Origin: Byssochlamys sp. IMV 00236
Lineage: Eukaryota > Ascomycota > Eurotiomycetes > Eurotiales > Thermoascaceae
NCBI GenBank assembly: GCA_001931875.2
Contig: MSJH02000675.1
Coordinates: 1 to 13,275 of the forward strand
DNA length: 13,275 nt
Reading direction: 5' to 3'
Each line of letters begins with the position of its first letter. Positions within the stretch are counted from its first letter, which is position 1. Below the pieces are notes generated by a model that saw only the letters and a program-made list of their open reading frames with translations, was not told where the DNA came from and did no database searches. The position numbers and the translations under genes are program-made. Shown here one piece after another: positions 1 to 9,890 of this stretch.

Positions 1-960
1 AAGATATATAATAAATACTAAAAAGCTAATAAAGAATATATAGAAAAAGCTTTATAATTAATATTTATTCTATTAGGAAAATTAAAGCTATATTTAAATA
101 TCTATAAGATTATACTACTTAGTAAGAGAAAGACTTATATTATTATACTTTAAGATAACTTTAGCTAAGTTAAATATAGAGCGCTTAGTAGCTTTATTTT
201 AAGAGTTATTATTAAGTTCTTATAAGAAGACTAAATTTATTATTAAGAAGTAATAGAGACTCTTATTAATAATAAAGAACTAAAGAATAAAGCTATAATT
301 AATATATTAGTATAGAAGTATAAGATTAATTATATTAAAGTCTTATTATATAACTTATAAGTAAATAAAATAATTAAAGTTATATATAAGTCTTTTATAT
401 ATAATATTAAGAAACTTATAAAAGAAATAGGGGTAAATTAAATAAACTACTTACTAGCTATAATTTAGGTAAATAAGAATATAGTTAAGATCTCTATTAA
501 TTTAATATTATTTAGAGTAATTATAGAATATAATATAGTGCTATTAATTAAACTAAAAATACTTACTTAGAAGATATTAATATAGGATAAAGTTAAAACT
601 ATAGAAAACTTTCTCCTTCTTTATATAAGGCAGATAGAACTTAAGGATTAGAATATAGAAGAAGTATAGCTTTATATTTAGTATATAAGAGAAGCTAGTA
701 AAAAAGGCTTTAATAATAAAAAATAACTTTATAAGAAGCAGCTAATTAAAGGATAATTTATTCTATTCTATAATATAAAACTTAAGATATCTTATTTTAT
801 TAAACTAGTATATTATTAGCTTAAACTATATTAAATTAAGGAAGTTCTTTAGAAAGATTCTTATAAGCTTAAGAAGTTAAATAATATAGCTTTTTAAGAT
901 TTAATCTATAAAAATTACTTAAAAGGCTATTATTTATAAGAGAATTAAAATAAAATACTA
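1..960 (+). pseudogene. Ty3/gypsy integrase and C-terminal Pol, RIP-degraded, 5'-truncated by window edge
   Basis: Reading frame 1 runs from the first base to about 960, broken only by TAA/TAG. It reads as a Ty3/gypsy integrase, the enzyme that joins element cDNA to host DNA. Landmarks in order: a first catalytic-Asp block near 91-110 (Asp read as Asn at 97-99); the second Asp as Asn (AAT 268-270); the glutamate as Lys (AAA 376-378), with exactly 35 codons between the last two, the D,D35E spacing. Then comes the conserved stretch read as INYLLAII (about 445-470), then VLLIKLKIL near 540, the helical YIREASKKGFNN block (about 680-720) and a GPY-like tail ending near LKGYYL (about 935). No chromodomain follows. 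The RT and RNase H parts would lie left of the window. The frame and motif order make the family call firm; the exact clade is not determined. Confidence 0.85.
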
Positions 961-1087
961 ATTATAAGTAATAATATAATACTTAAATAAGAAAATTAAT
1001 AATTAAGTAATAATAATAATAATACTAACTAAATACTACTTAAATTAAAATATATAGTTATTATTCTAATACTCTCCTTTTAAAAAT

Positions 1088-1196
1088 ATTAGCTTAAAAA
1101 GAAGAAAATAAAAAGCTAGTAATAAAATAAGTTTAATATTAAATAAAAAATTAGTTTAAAAGAAGAAAAAATAAAAGAATAATAATAAAATAAGTA
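1088..1196. repeat. Imperfect 62-bp tandem duplication
   Basis: A unit starting with ATTAG at 1088 is repeated from 1150. Both copies carry a TTAAAA, a GAAGAAAA run and end in AATAAAATAAGT. Differences are small indels and transitions. It lies just downstream of the integrase frame, perhaps in the element's 3' UTR. Confidence 0.6.
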
Positions 1197-1209
1197 CTAG
1201 TACTATAAT

Positions 1210-1225
1210 AAGAAGAGAAGGAGAA
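1210..1225 (+). other. Candidate polypurine tract of the first gypsy element
   Basis: An uninterrupted 16-base purine run, AAGAAGAGAAGGAGAA, lies about 250 bases after the integrase end. Retroelements use such a tract to prime plus-strand synthesis immediately upstream of the 3' LTR. If it is the PPT, the LTR begins at about 1226. Unproven, because purine runs also occur elsewhere in this region. Confidence 0.35.
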
Positions 1226-1681
1226 TAAACTTAAGATAAGAATATCTTCTTTAAGGGAAGAAAAGAATTTAAAAATACCTAATAATAATTAAGAAAGAAG
1301 AAAAAGAGAGATAATTAAAAAATATATAATATTAGCTTAAATATCTTAAAAAAGTCTATAAATAAAGCTAAAAATAAAAAATATTAGATAAAGAATATAA
1401 GTAATAAATAAAGAATTCTTATCTTATTATAAAAACCTTATTTTTTATATTATATAATATTATAGCAGAAGTAACTAAAGACTAAATTAAGCTAAACTTA
1501 ACCTTATCTTATCTTTTAAGCATATCTTTTTACTTAAAAACTATTTTAAAGAGTTATACTATAAAGATATATATTAAAAATAGAAAAAAATATACTAGAA
1601 ATATAAAATATTATTTATTAAAATAAAGCTCTTTAACTTAAAATATATATATATACTATAGTTAGTAAAATTTATAAGCTT

Positions 1682-4591
1682 ATAAAAGAGATAATAAATA
1701 AGGCTAATAATAAAAAAGAGAAAGTTTAATTTATAAGTAATATAGTAGTAATTATTTTAAATTTTTAAAGTAGGTATAATAAAATAGCTAGTAATTTTTA
1801 TAATTTCTTAAACTAATAGAAGCTATTAGAAAAAGTAAGAAAAAAAGAAATACTAGCTATTAATAAACTAAAAGAATTAAAAATATAAATAGAAAAGAAT
1901 TATAAATATATTAATAAAGATTATTATAAAGCTATAGAGAAATAAGGCTAAGAGACTATAGACTAAGTCTTATTAATTATTAAATAATTATACTAAACCT
2001 TAATAGCTATAGGAGAATTAGCTTTTAATATTAAAAATTAGAGAATAATAGCTATATATCTAGTAAGAGTATAGATTAATAGACTTTATAATATTAAGAG
2101 ATAAGGAATACTAACTAAAAAGAGCCTTTAATTAATTAATATTAGAAAGGCAAGAGATATCTTAAGAAAAGCCCTTAATAAAGAAGGACTAATTTTTTAA
2201 AAGCTTATTAATAAAGAACTATAAGAGATTAAAATAAGAGTAAGGGAGAATAATCTTCTAAAGGAGATTATAGGAGAAGAGAAAGAATATTAAATAAAAG
2301 ATTTAGATAAGAGCTTATTAATAGATCTAATATTAGATAAAAAAGAGAAAAGTATAGAGAAGGAGAAAAAAGAGAAAAAGAGAACTAAGAGTCTTAAGAA
2401 GCTAAAAGGGGAAAAAAAGCTTAAAACTTAAAATAAGGGGAAATAGCCAGAAAAAAGATATAAATATAAAGTTAGTATATCTATATTAATAAAAAAGGCT
2501 ATTATTAACTTAAAAGGCGAAGAAGTATTAGAATTTTTAAGAGAAGAAAGAATTAAACCCGCTATTATATACTAAGTTTATATTAAAGAAGTATAAAATA
2601 TAATAGAACTAAGAAGTATAAAAGATAATATCTTTAAAGAAAGGTTAAAAATACTTATAGATAATAATAATAATCTTAAATATTAAAATATTAATATAAA
2701 CTACTAGAAATAGTTTTAATAGAGATAAAGACTTAATACTAACTTTAAGAATTATTACTGCCTAGATAAGTATAATATTAAAGTATAATCTTAGCTAAGT
2801 AGACTAAATATAAGTATTAAGGAAGTTAGAGAAATCTTATAATAAGTTAATCTTAAAAAGATTAATTTAATTTATAAACTATATATATAATTATTAGCTA
2901 ATATAATTAATATAAGGGAGAATATATTTATAAAAGAAGCTAGAAAAGTATTAAAAGTAATTAGAAATATAAAGCTAGCGGTAGTAAAGTAATAAAAGAA
3001 GAGACTATTTAAAGCAATAAACTATCTTTATAAAAGTTTACTTAAAGAAACTAAATAGTCTATAAGTAAAACCTCTAAAAATAAATAAGCAATAGAATCT
3101 CCTAGTAGAGCCTTAAGAACTAATATAAAGACTTTCTTTTCTGTAGTAAACCTAGAAAACCCCTTTATTAAGAAAGAAACTGGGTACTTAAAAGATATAT
3201 AGAATACTAGAACTATATAATTTAAAGATAACTTAGAGGCTAAGTAGATATTAGGTATACTTAGCAATAGCTAAATTAAAGGAAGAATAAAGAGTTCTAT
3301 TCTAAGAAGTCTTAAAAGTATAAAAGATAAAAATAATATAGAAGTTAAAAAAACCTTATCTAAAGACCTTCTCTCTAAAAAATCCCTAATATTAAAGATA
3401 GTTTAACTATTTAAAGATCTTAGGTTAATTAATATAAATACTTCTAGTAATATACCTAGCAGCTTATACTATAAAGCTTAAGATAATCTATATAGGGCTA
3501 AAAAGTATCCTAAATCTAAGTATAAGAATAGAAAATATTTTAACTTAAATAAAGAAGACTTTACCTTAAATAAGATATAGGACTAATATATTTAATTAAA
3601 TATTATAATAAGAGAGAACTTTAACTATTAAGAAGTAAATAAGGTTTTTTAAATTATACCCTTTAAAGAGAAACTAGTAAAAAGAATATTATAATATACT
3701 ATTATAGAAGTAAAAGCAGCTCTCTATTATAAAAAGAAAGATAAAGAATTAATAAGGCTTAAGAACTTATCTTAAAGTATTCTTTAAAAGGTTATTGCTT
3801 AAGATATTTAAGTCTACTTAATCTAGTTAGTATTATATAGTTATAGTAAATATAGATTATAGATCTAGTATCTTAAGAAATATAAGCTAAAAGTATTAAA
3901 CTTAGAGATTATAATCCCTAAAGGAGTAATAAAATAAGGCTTTATAATCTTAGGGATTAAACTAATTGCTAGAGATAAGTCTAAGAAAACTATAGGCTTA
4001 AGAGATATTATACTTAAATAGGGAGAAGTAACTTTTATTAGCGATTTATACTAGCTAATATTAAAGAATTAAGGAATAAATCTTAATAGTATTTACTGTT
4101 TTAATTATAAAGAATAAGATAAGATAAGATCTAATTAAGGAAGATCTAGGCCTTTTAATATCTAGGTAAATAGAGTTATAGCTATAAGTAAAGCAATACT
4201 TAATTAGCTAAACTAAGATTGCTTAGAAGTTAAAGCAGAGCTATATTTTATATTAAAGTAAGATATATTATTAATCTAAGATTATCTACAGAGAAAAGAA
4301 ACTTAGCTTTATAAGTTAGGGGTTTTAAAGTATATATAATACTAGAAATTAGAGCGTTTCTGCTTTAAGAATAATTTATAATATTAAAAAGAGAAGATAG
4401 TATAAACTGTAATAACTAAAGAAGGTAAATAGAGGTATTTACTCTTAAAAAGGAGGAAGCTATATAATAAAGAGAATTAGTATAAAGAATATAATTAGTT
4501 AAGAGGTTATATACTTTTACTTAAAGTCTTTAAAAGTCTATAAGTAAAGAAAGAGAAGAGAAATAAGAAAATAAATCTTTTAGTTATTTAA
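1682..4591 (+). pseudogene. Long degenerate reading frame of unknown family
   Basis: One phase (codons starting at 1682, 1685 and so on) stays coding-like for about 970 codons to TAA at 4589-4591. It is purine-rich at first codon positions and interrupted only by TAA/TAG, as expected from RIP of CAA, CAG and TGG. I do not recognise the product. Visible features: a charged, probably helical N-terminal part (about 1800-2330); a Lys/Glu-rich basic run (about 2337-2435, KEKKEKKRTKSLKK); a segment around 2480-2670 with stretches free of stops; a Ser/Lys-rich linker (about 3050-3400); and a C-terminal part with one Cys-containing motif near 4095 (YCFNYKE) that loosely resembles a zinc knuckle but lacks matching His and Cys. 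No RT, protease, RNase H or integrase motif was found. It could be an unusual gag, the ORF of another transposon class, or a duplicated and RIPped host gene. It lies between two gypsy remnants. The start is undefined, since ATG would have become ATA. Confidence 0.5.
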
Positions 4592-4669
4592 AATAAAATA
4601 ATTAGCTTTATTTTTCTATTATTATTTAGTATTAGTTTAGTATTAAATTATTATTAGTTTATTATATTA
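4592..4669. other. Short junction between unknown frame and second gypsy remnant
   Basis: AT-rich, no clear motif. The upstream frame and the gypsy integrase downstream share the same phase, so a direct fusion or internal deletion joining them cannot be excluded. The integrase N-terminal zinc-binding part and everything expected upstream of it (RT, RNase H) are missing. Confidence 0.3.
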
Positions 4670-5520
4670 GTTCGCAGTTAGAGCTTTTCCTTTAGCTTTA
4701 CTCTAAGCTCTAAAGTTAAATACCTTTCTTTTCTTTCTTAATACCTACTTACTTAAAGACTCTATATTAAGTCTTAATATATCTTTTTATAATACTAGCT
4801 ATCTCTAGCTAAGTTTATATTAAATTTTTACTATTTTAAGACTATTAGAGTATTATCTTTCTTTACTAACTATAGGTTTTATTTATATATAGGATTTAAG
4901 CCTATTTAGCCTATAAATTAGCTTACTATTAAAAATGTTAAAGCTTTTATTAAAAAGATATAAGATATTATAGATTATATTTATACTTAGATTTATATTA
5001 CTTAAGCCTATTATAAAGAGCAGATTAATTATTATTAAACCTTAGCTTACTATTATTATATATAATAATTTATTTAATTAAATATTTAAAATATTTATAT
5101 TTAATACTCTTAAAAAAAACTCGACTAAAAGAATTTTAGCCTATTTTATATTATTAAGGTTATTAGCTTATATACTTATTAGCTTAACTTACTTACCTTA
5201 ATATATATTTATCTTATATTTAATATTAGCCTACTTTACTCTATTATTAAAGACTTTATATTTAAATAGAGATAATCTTTACTATCGCTTATTAAAGTTA
5301 ATAGCTTTAAAGAATAAGTTATTAAAGATATTTTAAACTCTTAATAGAAATACTATAACTATAAAAGCCTTTAACTATAATATACTATTAAGTAATTAAG
5401 TTATAATAATCTAATTAAAGAGCCTATATATTATCTATAGTATACTTAAGAGATTATTATTAACTTTTACTGCTGCTACTTAAATAAGCTAAAGCTAAGA
5501 AATAATCTTAATAAAGCTTA
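4670..5520 (+). pseudogene. Ty3/gypsy chromovirus integrase end plus chromodomain, RIP-degraded and 5'-truncated
   Basis: Frame 2 carries the last part of a chromovirus-type integrase. LSLAKF at about 4799-4816 corresponds to the conserved LPLAEFA block. FFTNYRF (about 4860-4880) is followed by a degraded GFEPI block, a helical segment with AYYKEQI near 5010-5030, and a GPY/F-type module (about 5113-5260; KKLD.KNFSLF, then IFNISLLYS). A chromodomain follows at about 5312-5490, read as E.VIKDILNS, then the KSL.L.Y.IK.LSYNNLIKEPIYYL core and a final INFYCCY helix. Chromodomains in this family steer integration to marked heterochromatin. The catalytic core, RT and gag are absent upstream, so this is a fragment. 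It belongs to a different lineage from the integrase at 1-960, which has no chromodomain. Confidence 0.8.
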
Positions 5521-5525
5521 ACTTT

Positions 5526-5536
5526 AAAGAAGAGAG
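5526..5536 (+). other. Polypurine tract of the chromovirus element
   Basis: AAAGAAGAGAG directly follows the chromodomain frame. Many ascomycete gypsy elements end in a purine tract, a few bases, then the LTR. Here TATTATAATAC follows at about 5540, consistent with a TG-initiated LTR whose TG became TA. Confidence 0.5.
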
Positions 5537-5539
5537 TAT

Positions 5540-5832
5540 TATTATAATACTAGTATAAGAGATAAGAGAGTCTTAAAGAAAACTACCCTAAAGTATCTTA
5601 ATAAGATAATTAACCCGCTGCCTAATACTTATATAAGAAAATATATAATCTTGCGAAAATATCTTTAGCGTATAGCTTAATTTAAATTTAAGCTCTTTAA
5701 GCTATATTTTATTTACTAAGCCTACTTATAATAGCCTCTTTTAATTTAAATTAATTAAATAAAGATCTTATAGCTAGTCCTAGTATTAACTACTTTATTT
5801 TATTTATTTTAACTTATTTCTTAAGCCTATAC
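5540..5832 (+). repeat. Left part of probable gypsy 3' LTR, split by the copia insertion
   Basis: Begins after the polypurine tract and runs to the copia junction. Its last 107 bases (5726-5832) match two more copies at 12671-12790 and 12791-12899, which supports repeat status. The gypsy 5' LTR is not in the window, so the LTR call rests on position, the tract and these extra copies. Confidence 0.5.
5828..5832. repeat. Left target-site duplication of the copia element
   Basis: TATAC here; TATAT follows the 3' LTR at 11777-11781, one C/T difference. The uninterrupted paralogue at 12773-12777 reads TATAC, supporting this as the insertion site. Confidence 0.65.
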
Positions 5833-6133
5833 TATTGCAATATAGCAGTTAAGACTAGTAGTTTATAGAGAGAATATATAAGAGATTCTCTTATAAGAGA
5901 ATTTAAGATAATTATATATATAGTTATAGAGAATAGTTAGCCTAGTAAAAGAGTTCTTATACTAAGCATATTAACTTAGAAAAAGAACTTAACTAACTTA
6001 ATATAATTAACTAATTATATTATAAAGATATATTAATATTAATTTTACCCCTTATATTTTATTCTTATTCTAAGTTATACTTTCCTTTAAAGCTAGTATA
6101 AAAGTTATTTTATATTCTCTATTTTTTTTAACT
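5833..6133 (+). repeat. Copia 5' LTR
   Basis: 301 bp, starting TATTGCAATATAGCAG and ending near TTAACT. The 3' LTR is the same length. Differences between the two are almost all C/T or G/A transitions. Canonical TG at the start reads TA. The end lacks a clear CA, so the border may be off by one or two bases. A short inverted repeat lies around AGAGATTCTCTTATAAGAGAAT (about 5880-5902). Confidence 0.9.
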
Positions 6134-6152
6134 AGTTATAAGCCTAGATTAG
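6134..6152 (+). other. Candidate copia primer-binding site
   Basis: AGTTATAAGCCTAG sits immediately after the 5' LTR, where copia elements pair with tRNA for minus-strand priming. Allowing RIP changes it resembles the GGTTATCAG type of site. No exact tRNA match can be claimed. Confidence 0.4.
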
Positions 6153-6397
6153 TAAAAACTTAAGAAAATAAATACTTAAGTAATATAAAACTCTTTACTA
6201 AGATTATAGAATTTAAAATAGTAGCTATTAAATACTTTTACGCGAGAGATATTATAATAAGATTACTTTAATACTTATTCTATAGATATTAAATCTAATA
6301 GGTATTAAAACCTATTAATAGTTAAAGGATTAATTAAATTACTCTATATATAGTTAGAGAATTAACTAAATTACTTTATATATAGACGAGAATATCT
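6153..6397 (+). other. Copia leader before gag
   Basis: AT-rich leader with no coding signal I can support. It contains a near-duplicate phrase (AGTTAGAGAATTAA... at about 6351 and a similar TATATATAG run at about 6345 and 6378). Confidence 0.35.
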
Positions 6398-7075
6398 CCC
6401 GTTAATAATTCTAATAACTAAAAAGAGAGACTAGTTCTTACTCTTTCTAAAGAAAATTATAAAAAATAGTTTATTTATATAAAAAAATAGCTTATTAGTA
6501 AAGACTATTAAGATATTATTAAATGCTAATAATAAGACAGTAACTTATTATAAAAGAAAAATAATATAATAGTATAATACTAGATTATAAAATGCCTATT
6601 TAAGGATAATTAAGATAAATATATTAAAGATACTACTGTTAAAGTACTATAGAATTATCTTAAGAGATAATATAAGAAGACTTAGCCTACTTAATAATAC
6701 TAACTTATTTAATTATTTATTAATTTTAAAATAATATCTAGATAGATTATTACTAATATATAGAAGTATTTATAATAAATAAAAAAGAAAGTAATAGCTT
6801 ATAATAGTACTATATTTTCCTTAGCTAAACCTAAAGCTAGAATCTAATACTTACTCTTTAATTTACCTAGTAAATATACTATTACTAGAATAGTAATTAA
6901 TACTTAAAAATATCTAGGAGTAAAAGATATTTTAGCTATTTTTAAGGAGGCGAAAGCTAAATTTTAAGCTTCTCTATTAAGCGCATTCTATGCGAAAAAG
7001 TAAGAATTTATTAAATACTATATATATAAGAAAAACTATTTTATTAAAGACTGCTTATAATTACCTATAGCTTAA
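6398..7075 (+). pseudogene. Copia gag, RIP-degraded
   Basis: Phase 2. The N-terminal block reads LTLSKENYKK.F near 6440-6480, the conserved copia Gag motif in which a Trp codon is now a stop. A helical central part follows with LLFNLPSKYTI (about 6845-6880) and an acidic/basic helix to about 6970. The zinc knuckle at about 7016-7057 reads Y.IYKKNYFIKDC: C-X2-C with both Cys codons now Tyr, His read as Tyr and the final Cys intact. One residue is missing between the second Cys and the His compared with the usual CCHC spacing. Gag packages the element RNA in virus-like particles. The start codon is not visible, as ATG has probably become ATA. Confidence 0.8.
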
Positions 7076-7700
7076 TAAGCTACTTAGAATACTTAAAGAT
7101 AGAGAAAGAAATCTTTAAAGAGCTTATCTCTACCTATAGACTAGAAACTAGTAAAGATAATAGCTAAGCTATTCTGGGAAATCCGATCCTTAAAGGAGAA
7201 AAGATCTTAGAGAAAAAAGTAAAAGGCTTATAAGGTAGAGAAAATCTCTAATACTAAGTTATTATATTTAAAGCCTAATTTAATTATATTAAATAATTAA
7301 GTCTCTTATAAGATTACTTACTTATTAAAGAATATAATTAATAAGAATTTACTCTAATAGTATATTAATAGCAGTGCTAATTTATATATAATTAATAAGA
7401 CTTACTATTTTAAAGAACTATTAGTAAAGATTAAAAAGAGGTATATTTAAATAGGAGGAGAAATCTTATATATAGAGTATATAGATACTACTGCGCTAAA
7501 TAGACAGAATAGAAAAGTTATATATTTAGAGAATATATTACTTATTTTAAAGCTTAGAGTAAATCTATTATTAATTAAGAAATTTTACTAGTAATTTAAC
7601 TTATATAATTACCTTAATACTAGTTTAATATCTATATTAAATAGATCTAATAATATTATAATTTAAGATATATTTAAATATAGAGTTTATATTATAAAGA
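7076..7700 (+). pseudogene. Copia protease region, RIP-degraded
   Basis: The same phase continues from gag. At 7361-7390 the frame reads YINSSANLYIINKTY, matching the copia aspartic-protease motif (W.IDSGAS.H). The catalytic Asp is Asn (AAT 7367-7369, preceded by T, so a TpG to TpA change), and the Gly of the motif reads Ser. This enzyme would cleave the Gag-Pol polyprotein. Confidence 0.75.
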
Positions 7701-8421
7701 AAATCTTCCTAGACTTAATACTAAAGCTATATACTGCTATATATAGCTAGCTTATATATAAGAAAGATTAAGCCTATTGCGCTATAGTTACTTCTTAAGA
7801 TAATTTTAAAGAAGCTTTCTCTAAGATTAATAATAATAATTATAGATTAAGATACTTTAATAAACTCCTCTATAAGAGAAATATAAGGGATTAAATTTAA
7901 GAGAAGTATTAGCTTTAATATAGGCGAATTAATTACCTTAAACTTAAAAAGATTAAAAGCCTGCATAAAATAATAATACTAGAGAAATTAATTAAAGTTA
8001 TTAGTAACTATTAGTATATAATCTATACTATAGCTAATATTAAGAATAAGAGAGATATAATAAGTAAATAGAAAGAAAGCATTCTAGAACTAATCTATAT
8101 AAATATATGCAGTTAGATACTAGAGTTAAGAGATAAATATATTTACTTCTTAACTATTATAGATAACTACTTATAGAAAATATAGATATTTTTAATAAGA
8201 GCTAAATCTAATACTAGTCTTATCTTAAATAAATAGAAAAGAGAGATTAAAACTATTATTAATTTTAAAATACTTAGTATTTAATTAGATAATATATTAG
8301 AACTTAAGAATATTTTTAAGATATAGAGAAAGGATTTTAGTATTTACTATAAATCGACAGTTCTATATATATTAACCCAGAATAAAGCGGTTAAGAGAGT
8401 ATATTAGACTATTAAGAGAGG

Positions 8422-8426
8422 AACCT
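8422..8426. repeat. Left target-site duplication of nested solo LTR
   Basis: AACCT immediately precedes TGTAA at 8427; an identical AACCT follows the insert at 8859-8863. Removing the insert and one copy rejoins the integrase frame without a shift. Confidence 0.85.
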
Positions 8427-8858
8427 TGTAAAGAATAAGGGTTCCTAGAAGTTGCTAGCAAATTACTCTACTAGCAATTATAGCGAGAGAAGTAGCAGCT
8501 TCGCGTATTTAGCTCAGAGAAGGGTCTATCGGCGAGATAAAGGGTTAACTATTATAATAAAGGGTCTAACTAGCGTAGAGAAGGGTCTACGCTAGAGGAT
8601 TCTAGTAGTAAAGAGTCTATATAAGTAAGGAAATAGTAGAGTATATATTGTATTAAAACGAATTGCTAGCCTCTAGTAAGATAGTAATCTAAAGCCTATT
8701 TATATTCTAAACCTTAAGTACTTCTTAGCTTTATCTTGTATAAATCCTAAAAGCAAGAAGAGCGAGGTTTAATTAATTACCTCAGTATTATATTTAGATT
8801 TAGGGCTTTGCTATAATTCTATAAGCTTATATTTTAGCGAGAAGCTAGGGGTATAATA
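8427..8858. mobile_element. Solo LTR (432 bp) nested in copia integrase
   Basis: Begins TGTAA and ends TAATA, which fits TGTTA...TAACA-type LTR ends after RIP of CA to TA. It is flanked by perfect AACCT duplications. It contains no coding frame. GC content is visibly higher than in the copia sequence, with several CpG sites and three GGGTCTA repeats (about 8522, 8562 and 8583). It resembles neither the copia LTRs nor other sequence in the window, so it belongs to a third LTR family. Recombination between the two LTRs of an inserted element would leave such a solo copy. Orientation is not determined. Confidence 0.85.
8570..8595. repeat. Perfect 10-bp inverted repeat inside the solo LTR
   Basis: CTAGCGTAGA (8570-8579) and TCTACGCTAG (8586-8595) are separated by GAAGGG, able to form a short hairpin. 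Both arms retain a CpG. It may be an LTR regulatory or RNA structure; the function is unknown. Confidence 0.8.
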
Positions 8859-8863
8859 AACCT
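8859..8863. repeat. Right target-site duplication of nested solo LTR
   Basis: AACCT, identical to 8422-8426. Integrase coding resumes directly after it. Confidence 0.85.
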
Positions 8864-9300
8864 ATACTATACTTAAAGATATTAATTTTCTAATTAAGCT
8901 ATAGGTAAAAGCTACTTAGACTAATATATAGATTAGGAATAAAGTATTAAATAGACTAATAGTTAATAGAATATAAGTAACTTCTAAGAAGGTATTTACT
9001 AGAGTAAAACTATTTATTAATTACCTAAGAGTATAAGGATACTAGGTAGTATTATATATAAACCCCGATTTACTACTGCTAGAAATATAGAGAGATAAGT
9101 TAATAAACTGCAGATACTTATACGTATTTATTAAATATATTAAAGGTATAGATAAATAGTAGAAAGTTTAAATACCTAATATAAGAAAAGTTATTAAGAC
9201 CTATTAAGCTAGATTCTTCGAGAATAAATAAGGAGAAGATATTAATCTCTATATCCTATAAAGGACTATACTAAATATAGCTTTAATAAGGAACTTAAAG

Positions 9301-9890
9301 GGGCGACTAGCTATATAAACTAATGCGTTGCTAGCTTAATAATCTAATTAGCTAAGGTTTTATAAGTTTAAACTTATAAGACTACCTAATAAATTAGAAC
9401 TACAGAATACTAATATTAATAACTAGGTACTAAGTAATAAAAGATAGATATCTTATACGCCTATATCTTCTAGACTTTCTTAAGACTAGGAGGAAGAGGT
9501 TATAGAAGGCTTTCCTAAGAGTACTAATAACTAAATATTAAAGAATTAGAAGGCGGAGGCTATAGAAAGCTTCTTTAAGATAATTTTAAGAAATAATTAT
9601 AAGAATATACCTATCTTAGACTATGCGCAAGAGACTATACTGTATATACAGATTTAGATATTATCTTATATTAAGATCCCTGCGATAATAAAGTAAAAGA
9701 GAGAGATATATAAGCTTATAGAGAACGAACAGGATATAAAGCTCTATAAAGCAATACTTGCTCTAAACCTTATTACTCTAGGAATTATCTTAAATAAGGA
9801 GAAGTATATAGATTATATATTAAAAGCAGCTCTCGCTGCTAAAGAATATATTCTAATCTCTAACTTTTATACGGCCGCAGTTAATAATCT
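9301..9890 (+). pseudogene. Copia linker between integrase and RT
   Basis: Phase 1 with RIP stops, continuing the polyprotein. Acidic Glu/Ser-rich stretches appear around 9480-9600 (two EE.VIEGF-like blocks at about 9490 and 9550), typical of the poorly conserved integrase C-terminal tail in copia elements. No catalytic motif. Confidence 0.6.

Larger units (their letters stand above)
961..1681. other. AT-rich stretch, probable gypsy 3' UTR and LTR
   Basis: No clear coding frame. A short open stretch in frame 1 from about 1441 to 1620 has coding-like composition but matches nothing I recognise. Position after the integrase end suggests 3' UTR plus 3' LTR of the first gypsy element. The matching 5' LTR would lie outside the window, so the LTR cannot be delimited here. 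Confidence 0.4.
7701..9300 (+). pseudogene. Copia integrase, RIP-degraded and interrupted by a solo LTR
   Basis: An N-terminal zinc-binding region is expected at about 7900-8060; LHK is visible near 7962 but the Cys pair is not clear. The core includes YFLTIIDNY (about 8150-8175). The first Asp reads Asn (8102-8104), the second Asp is intact (GAT 8288-8290, in LDN), and the Glu reads Lys (AAG 8393-8395). The last two are 34 codons apart. The frame then meets an insertion at 8427-8858 and resumes with LKDINFLIKL.VKAT (from 8872) in the other phase, through VFTRVKLFINYLRV (about 8992-9035), the usual copia core end. The 3' limit is approximate. Confidence 0.83.

Noticed and set aside
3028..3267. 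Open frame of 79 codons on the minus strand
   Set aside because: Starts at TTG, has no recognisable domain, and lies antisense to the long degenerate frame. A chance gap between stops is the simplest reading.
3912..3959. 10-bp inverted repeat TAATCCCTAA ... TTAGGGATTA
   Set aside because: Lies within a coding-like frame with a 28-base loop. Short complementary words are frequent in such AT-rich sequence.
4090..4140. Possible CCHC zinc knuckle in the unknown frame
   Set aside because: C-X2-C fits if Tyr is read as mutated Cys, but the His position is AAG and the last Cys position is TAA; neither is explained by RIP of His or Cys codons.
8709..8713. AACCT as an alternative right border of the solo LTR (giving a 282-bp insert)
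   Set aside because: Using it leaves about 145 bp of noncoding sequence within the integrase. The AACCT at 8859 restores coding directly.
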